A stretch of 64,000 bases of DNA from an uncultured Clostridia bacterium (GTDB lineage: Bacteria; Bacillota; Clostridia; Lachnospirales; Anaerotignaceae), in assembly GCA_944378105.1 (NCBI GenBank), contig CALWGC010000030.1, forward strand, positions 37,086-101,085, given 5' to 3'. This document shows positions 54,287 through 63,904 of this stretch, in pieces. The notes under the pieces were generated by a model. The model did not search any database. It saw nothing but the letters and a program-made list of their open reading frames with translations, and was not told where the DNA came from. Made by a program: the position numbers and the translations under genes. Every line of letters begins with the position of its first letter. The stretch's first letter is position 1.

Positions 54287-56386
54287 ATGAAAGCAACCAT
54301 CGTACATGAAAGCCGTGGCAGAATCCGGCTGAGGCTTTCACAAAAGTATATGTCTATCCAGCAGGCCGACCGGTTGGAGCTTTGGCTGCAACAGCAGCCC
54401 TTTATCAAACAAGTTGTGGTTCATGAAAGAACTTGCTGTGCCATCATCCATTATAGCGGTTCCAAAGAACAGGTGCTGGCTTGTATTGGTGGGTTTTCTT
54501 GGAAAAAGGCAGAAGAAACGCTTTCCCTGCCCATGCATAGCAGCCGTGCACTCAATCGTGCCTTTGAAGAAAAGTTGGTACAAAAGGTTTTGACCAAAGC
54601 CGCTGCCACGCTGTTTTTGCCAAAGCCTTTGCGCTTGGCCAGAATTGTGGTCCACGCGGTGCCTTTTTTGCGCCGGGGGCTTGGGTGTTTATTGCGGCGG
54701 CAGATGCGAATTGAAGTGCTGGATGGATTTTCCATTGGGCTATCTATGTGCCGGCGGGATTTTGGGACGGCCGGTATGGTGATGTTTTTACTGGAACTGG
54801 GAGAATTGTTGGAAGAATGGACCAGAAGAAAATCGGTGGAAGATTTGGCCCGCTGTATGTCGTTGCAAGTGGACCGGGTTTGGGTTTGGACGACAGAAGG
54901 CGAGGTGCTTTTGCCGGTTTCTCAGGTGAAATGCGGTGACCATGTGATTTTGAGAGCCGGAAGCGTGATTCCCTTTGATGGACGCATTTTGGAAGGCGAA
55001 TTGGCGGTTAATCAGGCTTCCTTTACCGGCGAACCACTTCCGGTACAAAAGAGTGTCGGTAAAACCCTCTATGCCGGTACGGTTGTGGAGGCAGGAGAAG
55101 CAAAGATGGAAGTGATGCAGTTGGCAAACGAAAGCCGGTATGCCAAAATTGTAGCCATGATTGAACAGTCAGAACAGTTGAAATCTGTTACAGAAAGTAA
55201 AGCAACACGTTTGGCCGATCGCCTGGTACCCTATACCTTTGGAGCCAGCCTCCTTTGCCTGGGCGTAACCCGGCAGGCTTCCCGCGCCATTTCGGTTTTG
55301 ATGGTGGATTTTTCTTGTGCATTGAAATTAGCGATTCCTTTGGCCGTTCTTTCGGCGATGCGTCAGGCCGGGAAACATCATATCACCGTTAAAGGCGGTA
55401 AGTTTTTAGAAGCCATCTCAAAAGCCGATACCGTTGTTTTTGACAAAACTGGCACCCTAACCCATGCCTGCCCTAAAGTGGCCCAGGTTATTGCCTTTGA
55501 TGGAAAGGACCCAGAAGAAATGTTGCGTTTGGCGGCCTGTTTGGAAGAGCACTTCCCCCACTCCATGGCCAAGGCCGTGGTGGAAGAGGCAAAACAACGG
55601 GGATTGGAGCATGAGGAATTTCATACAAAGGTGGAGTATATTGTGGCACATGGTATTGCCAGCACTGTCGATGGCCAGCAGGTGCGTATCGGTAGCGCCC
55701 ATTATATATTTGAAGACTGTGGCTGTGTGGTGCCAGAAGGAGAAGAAGAACGGTTTGCCACTCTTCCTGACCAATATTCCCATCTGTATTTGGCCATCGG
55801 TCAATACCTTTGTGCCGTTCTTTGTATTGCAGATCCTTTGCGGGCCGAGGCAAAAGATGTGCTGGTCTATTTGAAACAGCAAGGCATCCAACAAACGGTG
55901 ATGCTGACCGGAGACAGTTTTCGCACGGCCTGTGCCATTGCCCAAGAAGTGGGAGTGGACCAATTTCAGGCAGAAGTATTACCTGAAGACAAAGCCAACT
56001 ATGTGGCAAAACTGAAAGAAGAAGGACACACGGTGCTGATGGTGGGAGATGGCATCAACGACTCGCCCGCTCTTTCTAAAGCCGATGTGGGAATTGCCAT
56101 ACAAGATGGGGCCGCCATTGCCCAAGAAATTGCCGATGTGACGCTTTCGGCGGAAAGTTTATGGGAACTGGTGCTATTGCGGCAGGTGGCGACGGCTTTG
56201 ATGGAGCGTATCCGTTGGAACTATCGGTTTGTGGTAGGCTTTAATGGTAGTTTGATTTTGGCTGGGCTTGCTGGGCTGCTTTCGCCTGGTACTTCGGCTT
56301 TGTTACATAACCTTTCCACTTTAGCGATCAGTTTTCATAGCATGGGTCCTTTACAAGAACCCTCTTTCCCTCGTTTGCTTTCTTAA
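54287..56386 (+). CDS. P1B-type heavy-metal ATPase
   Basis: 699 residues. N-terminal HMA-like fold without the CxxC metal site (about 1-70). Actuator FTGEPLPV (about 246), phosphorylation Asp386 (DKTGTLTH), HP motif (EEHFPHSMAKAV) and GDGINDSPALSKADVG. The transmembrane metal motif is SCALKL (343-348) instead of CPC, as in some Fe/Mn/Zn exporters. AAGGAGAG precedes ATG 54287. Co-directional with the peptide and DUF6110 genes, which suggests a metal-exporting cassette; the ion is not known. Confidence 0.9.
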   Translation: MKATIVHESRGRIRLRLSQKYMSIQQADRLELWLQQQPFIKQVVVHERTCCAIIHYSGSKEQVLACIGGFSWKKAEETLSLPMHSSRALNRAFEEKLVQKVLTKAAATLFLPKPLRLARIVVHAVPFLRRGLGCLLRRQMRIEVLDGFSIGLSMCRRDFGTAGMVMFLLELGELLEEWTRRKSVEDLARCMSLQVDRVWVWTTEGEVLLPVSQVKCGDHVILRAGSVIPFDGRILEGELAVNQASFTGEPLPVQKSVGKTLYAGTVVEAGEAKMEVMQLANESRYAKIVAMIEQSEQLKSVTESKATRLADRLVPYTFGASLLCLGVTRQASRAISVLMVDFSCALKLAIPLAVLSAMRQAGKHHITVKGGKFLEAISKADTVVFDKTGTLTHACPKVAQVIAFDGKDPEEMLRLAACLEEHFPHSMAKAVVEEAKQRGLEHEEFHTKVEYIVAHGIASTVDGQQVRIGSAHYIFEDCGCVVPEGEEERFATLPDQYSHLYLAIGQYLCAVLCIADPLRAEAKDVLVYLKQQGIQQTVMLTGDSFRTACAIAQEVGVDQFQAEVLPEDKANYVAKLKEEGHTVLMVGDGINDSPALSKADVGIAIQDGAAIAQEIADVTLSAESLWELVLLRQVATALMERIRWNYRFVVGFNGSLILAGLAGLLSPGTSALLHNLSTLAISFHSMGPLQEPSFPRLLS

Positions 56387-56391
56387 CGAAA

Positions 56392-56439
56392 GAAGCTCGC
56401 AGAAATCCTAAAAAGAAAAGGATCCCTGCGAGCTTTTTT
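56392..56439 (+). terminator. Terminator after the P1B ATPase
   Basis: AAGCTCGCAG and CTGCGAGCTT pair around about 25 bases that hold a further short stem; T6 follows. Confidence 0.85.
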
Positions 56440-56734
56440 AAAAGTCGTTTTCAAGGTATCGTTTTTGCTGAATGAAACCTCTTTTTCTTTTATTTTCTTT
56501 TATTAAAGAGAAAAACCACTCGGTGTCATCTGCTACCCAGGAGAATCGTAGCAACAAAGACACAAAGTGGTTTTCCCAAAATAGGATTGAAAGTAGTGAA
56601 AGTAGCGCTTGTTCCAGTTTGCGAACGTCCAAAACAGAAAGCTGTGGCGTTTGCTTTTTGTTTGGGACTCTGTCTCCCCTACTTCTTCCTTCTTCTATGG
56701 TGTGGCGGCATAGAGCGAAGGAAACAGGATATGG
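56440..56734. other. Gene-free stretch
   Basis: About 295 bases. Short plus-strand frames here lack ribosome sites and family resemblance. It holds the triple-stem structure at 56512-56574, probably part of the 3' region of the minus-strand RND genes; nothing else is seen. Confidence 0.4.
56512..56574. ncRNA. Three-stem nested hairpin
   Basis: AAAACCACT/AGTGGTTTT (56512, 56566), GTGTC/GACAC (56523, 56559) and GCTAC/GTAGC (56532, 56548) nest exactly. On the minus strand TTTTTCTCTTT follows, so it may be the RND operon terminator; the internal order suggests a structured RNA. No family recognised. Confidence 0.5.
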
Positions 56735-58294
56735 TTAACAGCATTCTTTTTCCACTTCGAATGGGTTTGCCTTTGGCTTAATACGGAATTTCTTGCGCAC
56801 CGCGTTGGAGATACGATCGAAGAACATATAAAGCAAAGGCGCCACAACCAGTGTTAGGAATGTGCTTGTCGCAAGGCCGCCGGCGATCACCAGGCCCATG
56901 CCTCGCAACATTTCGCTGTTGGAACCGTTGGAAAAGATCATGGGGAATTGCCCCAAGATGGTGGTTAAGGCTGTCATCAAAATAGGTCTTAATCTGGTTG
57001 GACAAGCGGCCAAAACCGCTTCCGTCAGCCCATAACCGTCTCTTTCTCGTAACAAATTGATATAGTCAATCAGCACAATACCGTTGTTTACTACAATACC
57101 AACCAAGATCAAACAACCGATCAAGGCCATCATACTGATGGGTTCTCCTGTGAGAAAGAGCAGGAAAATGGCGCCGGTAAAGGCCAAAGGAATGGTGAAC
57201 ATAATGATAAATGGGTTAATCAAAGATTCAAACTGTGCGGCCATTACCATGTAAACCAGCACGATGGCCAACAAGATAACCAGACCCAGAGAAGAGAACG
57301 TATCGTTCATGGTTTCGTTGCTGCCGCCCAGTTTTGCGGAATAGCCTTGTGGCATGGACATCGAATCCAACATGGCCTGCACGTCGTTGCCGACGCTACC
57401 GCTATCTCTGCCGTATACTTCGCAAGAAACGGTAACATATCTGGTTTGGTTTTCTCTATCGATGGAAGAAGGGACATCTTCCATGGAAATGTCAGCAATG
57501 GCCGAAAGTGGAATGATGGAGCCGTCGCCGGCAATGATAGACATATCTTCGATATTCACTAAAGAAGAGGTCTTTTCTTCTGGCAAAACGATGATGATAT
57601 CCATTTCGGTCCCGTCGGCCTTCAAAGTGGTGGCCGTATAGCCAGAAACTGTGTTTTTCACCTGGTTGGCTACATCAGAACCGGTCAAACCATACTGACG
57701 GATCTTATCCTTATCCACAGTCAAAGCAATTTGTGTATCTTGATCGTCCAAAGAGGACGTAATTTGTCTGGTCCCTTCGATTTGTTCCATTTGGAAGGCA
57801 ATCTGATCGCTGATTTCTTCCAGTTTATCCAAATCGTCGCCGGTGATTTCTACTTCTACCCCACCGCTAAACATGGAGGACATACTGGAGGAGGCAGAAA
57901 CGGTAATTTCTGCACCGGCAACGGATTTGAGCATGTTTCGTACATCTTCTACGATTTCATCGGTGCTTCTATCACGTTCGGTTTTATCCACCAGCTCACA
58001 GGTGATACTACTTTCTTCACTGGAGCCCATCATAGAGCCGGAAGAGCCGGAAAGGGAAACGGACATGGAAACCAATTCTGGAATTTCTTCCAAAATTTCT
58101 TCCACTTGCAACGACAAGTCGTTGACTACTTCCAGCTGGCTGCCTTTTGGTGCCTTGACGGTGACAGAAAATTCCCCTTCGTCGGAAGATGGCATCAATT
58201 CCATCCCGATAGAAGGCAATAAACTTAAGGAACCCACAAAGAGAATCATCACTACAAGCAGGGTCCGTTTTTTGTGCCATACGGCCCATTTCAA
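56735..58294 (-). pseudogene. RND efflux permease, C-terminal half (frameshifted)
   Basis: 519 residues in a frame opened by TTG 58294: membrane helix 7 onward, the second periplasmic loop (PSSDEGEFSVTVKAPKGSQL), helices 8-12 with QFESLINPFIIMFTIPLAF and NNGIVLIDYINLLRERD. It continues the upstream half in another frame: the missing residues KKLDAIYGRFLKWAV appear if one base is added to the T5/A5 run at 58319-58323. The two pieces make one normal RND permease of about 1025 residues. Confidence 0.85.
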
Positions 58295-59796
58295 AAACCG
58301 GCCATAAATGGCATCCAGTTTTTGATGAACCGGTCGAACAAATCCAATAATTTATTGATGAAATCCAGCTGTTTTGGTGCATGGTTTCGATGAATGTTGT
58401 TGACGTAGTTACCGGCAAACATGGGCACTACGGTCATGGATGTAACCAAAGACATGACCAGAGCAAAAATGATGGCATAGGCCAAGTCTCTCATCATTTC
58501 AATCATCATACCCGTTACAAACACGAAAGGAACGAATACCACGATGGTGGTCAAGGTGGAGGCCACAATGGAAGCACGCACTTCTTTGCCGGCCCGGTAG
58601 GTTCCTTTGATTTTGCCATAGCCCAATGTGGTACGATAGCGGTAGATGTTTTCCAGCACAACAACGGAGTTATCTACCAACATCCCGACACCAACGGACA
58701 AACCACCTAAGGAGATCATGTTCAGCGTTGTGCCGGAAAAATACAGCAATACGAAGGTACCGATGATGGATAAGATGGCACCAGTATAGATATTGGACAA
58801 CACGTTATCGATGGAGTTTTGAATGCTGCTGGCCGATTCACTGGTGACTTCCATCGTAATTTCTGGATAATCTCTAGAGATGGCTTCGATTTCTTCTCGC
58901 ACATTTTCTACCACCGAAACGGTGTTACCGTCACTGGTTTTTGTGACAGAAACGGAGATACACTGCTCGCCATTATAACGGCTGATGGATTCTGTTTCTT
59001 TTTCGCACTCGGTGATGGTAGCAATATCTTCTAACTTCAACACCGTTCCTTCTGAAATTTGGATGGGTGTTTTTTTGATGTCTTCGATGCTTTGCATCTG
59101 CAATTTGGTACTGATGGTCAGGGTTTTATCACCATAGTCGATGGTGCCGCCGGACTGGTTGCTGTTTTCGGAAGAGAGAATTTGGCCAATGGAGGTCATG
59201 GTCAGGCCATAGCCTTCCAATAATTCTTGGTCAATTTCGATGCGGATTTCTTTTTGGGCACCACCCATCACATCGACAGAAGCAACACCGATTTGGCGTT
59301 CCAGCCGAGGTTCAATGTTATCTTCCACAAATGTTTTTAATTCATATTCATCCATGCTGTCAGAAGCCACAACGGCCGTCAAAACAGGCATGGAGTTGGA
59401 ATCCATTTTCATGATGGTGGGCGAGTCACAATCGTCGGGCAGCATGGCTTCTGCCATACTCAATTTGTCCCGCAAATTGGTGACTGCCGTATCCAGGTTT
59501 GTGCCATAGGTAAATTCAACCATTACCATGGAGGTACCTTCCGAGGAGGTGGAGGAAATCGATTCCACATCTTCCACGTTGGCAATGGCACTTTCAATTT
59601 TTTCCGTTACCAGACTTTCCACTTCTTCCGGCCCGGCATCTGCATAGGTGGTCATAACCATAACGATCGGCATATCGACATCCGGCGTTAAGGCCATTTC
59701 CATTTTTGACACTGATACAATCCCTAAAATAACGACAATCAACATCACCATGATGATGGCGACAGGCCGTTTGATGGAGATCTTTGTAAAATCCAT
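58291..59796 (-). pseudogene. RND efflux permease, N-terminal half (frameshifted)
   Basis: About 501 residues from ATG 59796. Helix 1 (ISIKRPVAIIMVMLIVVILG), the first periplasmic porter part (MTTYADAGPEEVESLVTEKI) and helices 2-6 with GMLVDNSVVVLENIYRYR, including the Asp of the proton relay. The frame ends early with an unrelated tail (about 12 residues) because of a one-base loss in an A5 run near 58319-58323. Gram-positive RND pumps exist; this one is divergent from a two-component system. Confidence 0.85.
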
Positions 59797-59829
59797 GTTG
59801 GTATCACACACCTTTCTGACAAAATTTCC

Positions 59830-61119
59830 TTATGTTTCCGAAATGCTTACGGTGCTTCCGTCACTGAGGAAATCTTGCCCAGTGGTAACGACCACATCGC
59901 CCATGTTTAAGCCGCTGGTAATTTCGATGGATTCGTCGTTTTTGATACCGGTTTCGACAATGGTTTTATGTGCAATGTTGTTTTCATCGACAACAAATAC
60001 GTATTTTTTGCCGCCTGTTTCAATGACTGTATTGAGCGGAACGGAGATGGTATCCTCTTTTTGATCTAACACCAAACGGATGGATGCAAACATACCGGGT
60101 TTGATTTCATGGTTATCGTTGGGCAGGTATGCTTCTACGGTATAGAACTTTGTTTGGCTATCAGCGGTTGGAGAAATGTTGGAAATCACCGTTTCATAAG
60201 GCTCATCGGAGATGGCCGAAAGGGTCACATAGACGGTGGAACCGGTGGAAATTCGGTTGATCACATCTTCCGAAACACTGAAGGATACTTTGATCTGATC
60301 CAGGCTTGTGATGGTCATGGCTTCCGTTTGGGTGGAGACGGTGGAGCCTTTGGAGATGTTTAAGCTACCGATGGTTCCGTCAATTTCTGCCCGTACTTTG
60401 GTGTTTTCCAAATTTTGTTGGGCGCTTTCCAAGGAAACTTGTGCCTGGGCCACAGAGGCTTCCGACTGGTTGACGGTAGCCTGGGAGGATTTTTTTGTTT
60501 CCTCTGCAATTTGGTTTTTCTGCAGTTCCAGCTCGTTTTTGGTGGTATCCAGCTGTAATTTGGCTTTGTCTACGCTGGATTGCATATCGTCCAGGGTTTG
60601 TTTGGAGATGCTGCCCGCTTCATAAAGCTGTTGATATTGTTCTAAGGTTTTCAGTAAATCGTTGTATTGGATTTGGTAGGTTTCCACGGAGGATTCCAGT
60701 TGTTGAATTTGTACCTCCATGCTGCCCCCCACGTTGGCTTCATAATTGGCTTGGGCCGATTCCAATCCGGCCTGGGCCGAGTTTAAAGAGGCCTGCGCCT
60801 GTTGGACACTCAAGCGGGCGTCGGTGTCGTCGATTTCAAATAAGACATCGCCGGCCTTTACCTCATCCCCCAAGGAAACATAGACTTCTTTGACTGTGCC
60901 ACTGACTTTGGGAATGACGGAAACTTCGTTTTCCGATGACACCTTGGAAGATACGGTGACATACTGTTCGATGGTCAGCGGTTCAATGGTGCTTACGTTG
61001 ACGGCGATGGCAGTCACCGCTTCGCTTCCGGTAGCGGCCATGTCCGGCTTTGCGCCACAGGCCGAACAAGAAAGCGAAATTGCAGTCAGAATACTTATTG
61101 CGATCAGCTTCTTTTTCAT
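59830..61119 (-). CDS. RND-type efflux adaptor lipoprotein (membrane fusion protein)
   Basis: 429 residues. Lipobox-like SCSAC (Cys about 21), barrel-sandwich hybrid (VIPKVSGTVKEVYVSLGDEVKAGDVLFEIDD in parts at 68-98), a long coiled-coil hairpin (about 100-240, rich in Gln and Ala) and the beta barrel. Links the RND permease outwards; with no outer membrane, it should act at the cell surface. GAAGGAG precedes ATG. Confidence 0.9.
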   Translation of the reverse strand: MKKKLIAISILTAISLSCSACGAKPDMAATGSEAVTAIAVNVSTIEPLTIEQYVTVSSKVSSENEVSVIPKVSGTVKEVYVSLGDEVKAGDVLFEIDDTDARLSVQQAQASLNSAQAGLESAQANYEANVGGSMEVQIQQLESSVETYQIQYNDLLKTLEQYQQLYEAGSISKQTLDDMQSSVDKAKLQLDTTKNELELQKNQIAEETKKSSQATVNQSEASVAQAQVSLESAQQNLENTKVRAEIDGTIGSLNISKGSTVSTQTEAMTITSLDQIKVSFSVSEDVINRISTGSTVYVTLSAISDEPYETVISNISPTADSQTKFYTVEAYLPNDNHEIKPGMFASIRLVLDQKEDTISVPLNTVIETGGKKYVFVVDENNIAHKTIVETGIKNDESIEITSGLNMGDVVVTTGQDFLSDGSTVSISET

Positions 61120-61240
61120 CTTTCACTTCTCCTTCTATCATCTATTTTTGTTGGCAGACAGAAAAAGATAGGCCAACCTGCCTGGCCTCCCCTCTTTTGT
61201 CTATCAAGCACTTACTGATAACACAGTATAATGACGGATT

Positions 61241-61325
61241 ATGAACTAAACACAAAATGAACATCAACTGAATATGAACTTTTTCCAATCCATGGCAATT
61301 TTCTGCATTCTTAACAATTAGTTCA
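61241..61325. promoter_or_regulatory. ATGAAC repeats between the RND operon and the two-component genes
   Basis: ATGAAC at 61241, 61257 and 61274 (16 and 17 bases apart) and TTAGTTCA (61318-61325), the complement of TGAACTAA (61242-61249). Direct repeats of this spacing suit OmpR-type regulators; TATAAT at 61228-61233 is a plus-strand -10. Confidence 0.5.
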
Positions 61326-61402
61326 CAAATTCCTTTTAGAATAAAATTGGGAAATGCAAGCGGGTTTCGCCCGCTGAGACTTGCACCAAAGGAGGTTGTT
61401 TT

Positions 61403-62089
61403 ATGTTTCGAATCTTAGTGGTAGAAGATGATAAAGAGTTGCGGCATCTGTTTTGCACTGTCTTGGAAAAAAAGGGGTATACCTGTATTCCGGCCCAAAA
61501 CGGCAAAGAAGCGCTGGATTTACTGGATGAAGAATACATCGATTTGATTATTTCCGATTTGATGATGCCGGTGATGGATGGATATGATTTCATCCAATCG
61601 CTGCGAGATGCATCGTACCAGCAGCCGATTTTGATTATCACGGCCAAAGACAGTTTTGATGATATGGAAAAAGGCTTTCGGGTGGGAACCGACGACTATA
61701 TGGTCAAACCCATCAATGTCAACGAAATGGCGCTGCGCGTGCGGGCCTTACTGAAACGGGCGCAGATCAACCATGAACGGCGGTTGACGGTGGGAACAAT
61801 GGTGCTGGATTACGATTCTTTGACGGTTTCTGCAGAAGAAAAGGAAGAGACGCTACCGCAAAAAGAATTTTTGTTACTTTTTAAATTGATTTCTTATCCT
61901 AACCATATTTTCACCCGCCATCAACTGATGGACGAAATTTGGTGCATGAATTCTGAAAGCGACATACGCACGGTGGATGTACATATTGGGCGGCTGCGGG
62001 AACGGTTTAAAGATAACGACGATTTCGAGATAGTAACGGTGCGGGGACTTGGGTATAAGGCGGTGAAAAAGCGTGAAAAAAATACCTGA
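61403..62089 (+). CDS. OmpR-family response regulator
   Basis: 228 residues. Receiver domain with phospho-acceptor Asp52 (IISDLMMPVMDG) and Lys near 101; winged helix from about 135 (VHIGRLRERF, VRGLGYKAV). AAAGGAGG precedes ATG. The kinase gene overlaps its end by 17 bases. Divergent from the RND operon, which it probably regulates. Confidence 0.93.
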   Translation: MFRILVVEDDKELRHLFCTVLEKKGYTCIPAQNGKEALDLLDEEYIDLIISDLMMPVMDGYDFIQSLRDASYQQPILIITAKDSFDDMEKGFRVGTDDYMVKPINVNEMALRVRALLKRAQINHERRLTVGTMVLDYDSLTVSAEEKEETLPQKEFLLLFKLISYPNHIFTRHQLMDEIWCMNSESDIRTVDVHIGRLRERFKDNDDFEIVTVRGLGYKAVKKREKNT

Positions 62090-63206
62090 TCTACGATTGA
62101 GTGCCCTTTTTATTTTGCTGGTATTTGGGATACAGTTTGTCAGCTCCTCTATTTTTCCGTTTATCACCATCATTGCATTTCATTTGGGCTATCTCCAAAA
62201 TCCCAATCCTGTGGTAATGTTAGTTTTTATTTTATGTACCAGTGTGGTGATTGGTTTGGTGTTATCCAAAATCATCAGCAAACGAGTCTTAAAACCCATC
62301 ACAGACTTGAACGAGGCAACCAAAAAAGTGGCCAAAGGCGAATTTGATGTACACATCGAAGAAATCGGCATTGGACGGGAAATCATTGAAATGACCCATA
62401 GTTTTAATATCATGACCCAGGAGTTGAAAAACATCGAAACCTTTCGCAGTGATTTTATCTCCAATGTTTCCCATGAATTTAAAACGCCTCTGTCGGCCAT
62501 CGAAGGCTATGCGACATTATTGCAAGATGAAACCCTTTCAAAACCCGAACGGGAACAATATATCACAAGGATTTTGGCCAGTTCCAAACGGCTTTCCACC
62601 CTCTCCGGCAATATTTTGATGATTTCCAAACTGGAAAATCAGCAAATTGTGCTGGATAAGAAATGGGTTTCGTTGGATGAGCAAATCCGTAATTGCATCT
62701 TGTCTTTGGAGCGTCTATGGAGCGAAAAAAGCATCTCCATGGATGTGGATTTGGACAATGTTTCCTACTATGGCAACAAAAGCATGATGTCCCATATTTG
62801 GTTTAACCTGCTTTCTAATGCCATCCGTTTTACGCCAAAGGGCGGCGTGATTTCGGTACAGTTGAAAAAAGAAAAGGGAAAGATTGTCCTTCGATGCGCC
62901 GATACAGGCGTTGGCATGTCGGAAGAGACAAAAAAACATATTTTTGAAAAGTTTTTCTGTGGCGACCGTTCTCGTAACGATGGTGGAAACGGCCTGGGGC
63001 TAACCTTAGTCAAACGGATTGTCGAACTTTGCGATGGTACTATCGAGGTGGAAAGCCAAGAAGAAATTGGCAGTACTTTTTGGATTACGCTGCCGGAAGT
63101 ATCCCATGAAAGCATGAAAGAAAACCCTCTGCTCTTATTTGATTCCAAAAGAACAGAGGGTTTTTTCTGTTGGTACAATCTTTCTGTTTATCATGGCAAA
63201 AAATAG
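62073..63206 (+). CDS. Sensor histidine kinase
   Basis: 377 residues from GTG. Two membrane helices (about 10-38 and 48-66) with almost no outer loop, HAMP (about 70-120), dimerisation domain with His134 (NVSHEFKTPL), ATPase domain with NLLSNAIRFTP, DTGVGM and GLGLTLV. A short extracytoplasmic loop suggests sensing in the membrane. The last 35 residues lie beyond the usual WITLP end and overlap an intrinsic terminator, so the annotated C-terminus is doubtful. Confidence 0.9.
   Translation: MKKIPDLRLSALFILLVFGIQFVSSSIFPFITIIAFHLGYLQNPNPVVMLVFILCTSVVIGLVLSKIISKRVLKPITDLNEATKKVAKGEFDVHIEEIGIGREIIEMTHSFNIMTQELKNIETFRSDFISNVSHEFKTPLSAIEGYATLLQDETLSKPEREQYITRILASSKRLSTLSGNILMISKLENQQIVLDKKWVSLDEQIRNCILSLERLWSEKSISMDVDLDNVSYYGNKSMMSHIWFNLLSNAIRFTPKGGVISVQLKKEKGKIVLRCADTGVGMSEETKKHIFEKFFCGDRSRNDGGNGLGLTLVKRIVELCDGTIEVESQEEIGSTFWITLPEVSHESMKENPLLLFDSKRTEGFFCWYNLSVYHGKK
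63121..63166 (+). terminator. Terminator inside the 3' end of the kinase reading frame
   Basis: AAAACCCTCTG (63121-63131) and CAGAGGGTTTT (63154-63164), an 11-bp perfect stem with T6; the kinase stop codon comes 38 bases later. Confidence 0.85.
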
Positions 63207-63349
63207 CGTCCCTATCAATGGCAAAAAGCGGATGGAGAAAAAAGAGAGTTTTTTGTTTTTCTTTCCTAAGATGCGCCATTGACAGGGCTTTTGGGCCATG
63301 ATAAGCTGAAAAAAAGAGCAGGGATAGAAAGAGAAAAGGGGGCGATGGC

Positions 63350-63904
63350 ATGGACGAGAGGATGCTGTTTTTGGCGCTGATGGTGTTGGTGGCCTTGGGC
63401 ATGTATCTGGGGCTTTTTGGCCTTCTTTTGGCCGTACTGCTGTTTTTTCTTTTTCTTTGTATCAAAGGTACGTTTTCTGCCGGCGGCCCTTCTTGTAAGG
63501 CGGTCTCCCCTGCCGTTGGTTATTGGTCAGAGACGACAGAAGAAGGTACTTTGTACCGTGGACCTTTGGCAAACGGGTCTGTGTTGGCTACCTATGGCCA
63601 TGGACAGGTGTGGAAAGGCTGCTCTTTGACGGCAAAGGGTGTGATTGGGACCTATGAACAGGGAAAGGTTTATCGAGGAACCAGGCTCATTGGGCGATAT
63701 CAAAATGGCAATCTTTATTGGGGTAAGGAAATTTCCGATGCCTATTTGGTGGGCCGGTATGAAAACGGCAAAATCTATGGCGGTGTCGACGGTATGGATG
63801 TCATTGGCCGTTATACTGGAAACGAAGATGGCGGTGCAGCGGCGGCATTGTTATTCTTATTTCAAAGGACTGGAATCAAAACCACTAGTAAACTAGTGGT
63901 TTGA
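63350..63904 (+). CDS. Membrane protein with short Y-x-G repeats, C-terminus altered
   Basis: 184 residues. Two N-terminal hydrophobic helices (6-40), then six to seven repeats of about 12 residues of the type GRYxNGxxYxG (IGRYQNGNLYWG; VGRYENGKIYGG; IGRYTGNEDG), probably a beta-rich domain. The last 12 residues (from about RTGIKTTSK) are encoded by the hairpin array that starts near 63879, so the natural end may have been replaced by an insertion. Function unknown. Ribosome site AAAAGGGGG. Confidence 0.6.
   Translation: MDERMLFLALMVLVALGMYLGLFGLLLAVLLFFLFLCIKGTFSAGGPSCKAVSPAVGYWSETTEEGTLYRGPLANGSVLATYGHGQVWKGCSLTAKGVIGTYEQGKVYRGTRLIGRYQNGNLYWGKEISDAYLVGRYENGKIYGGVDGMDVIGRYTGNEDGGAAAALLFLFQRTGIKTTSKLVV

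Noticed and set aside
58285..58330. Programmed -1 frameshift in the RND gene
   Set aside because: No slippery heptamer with a downstream pseudoknot is evident; a simple indel explains it.
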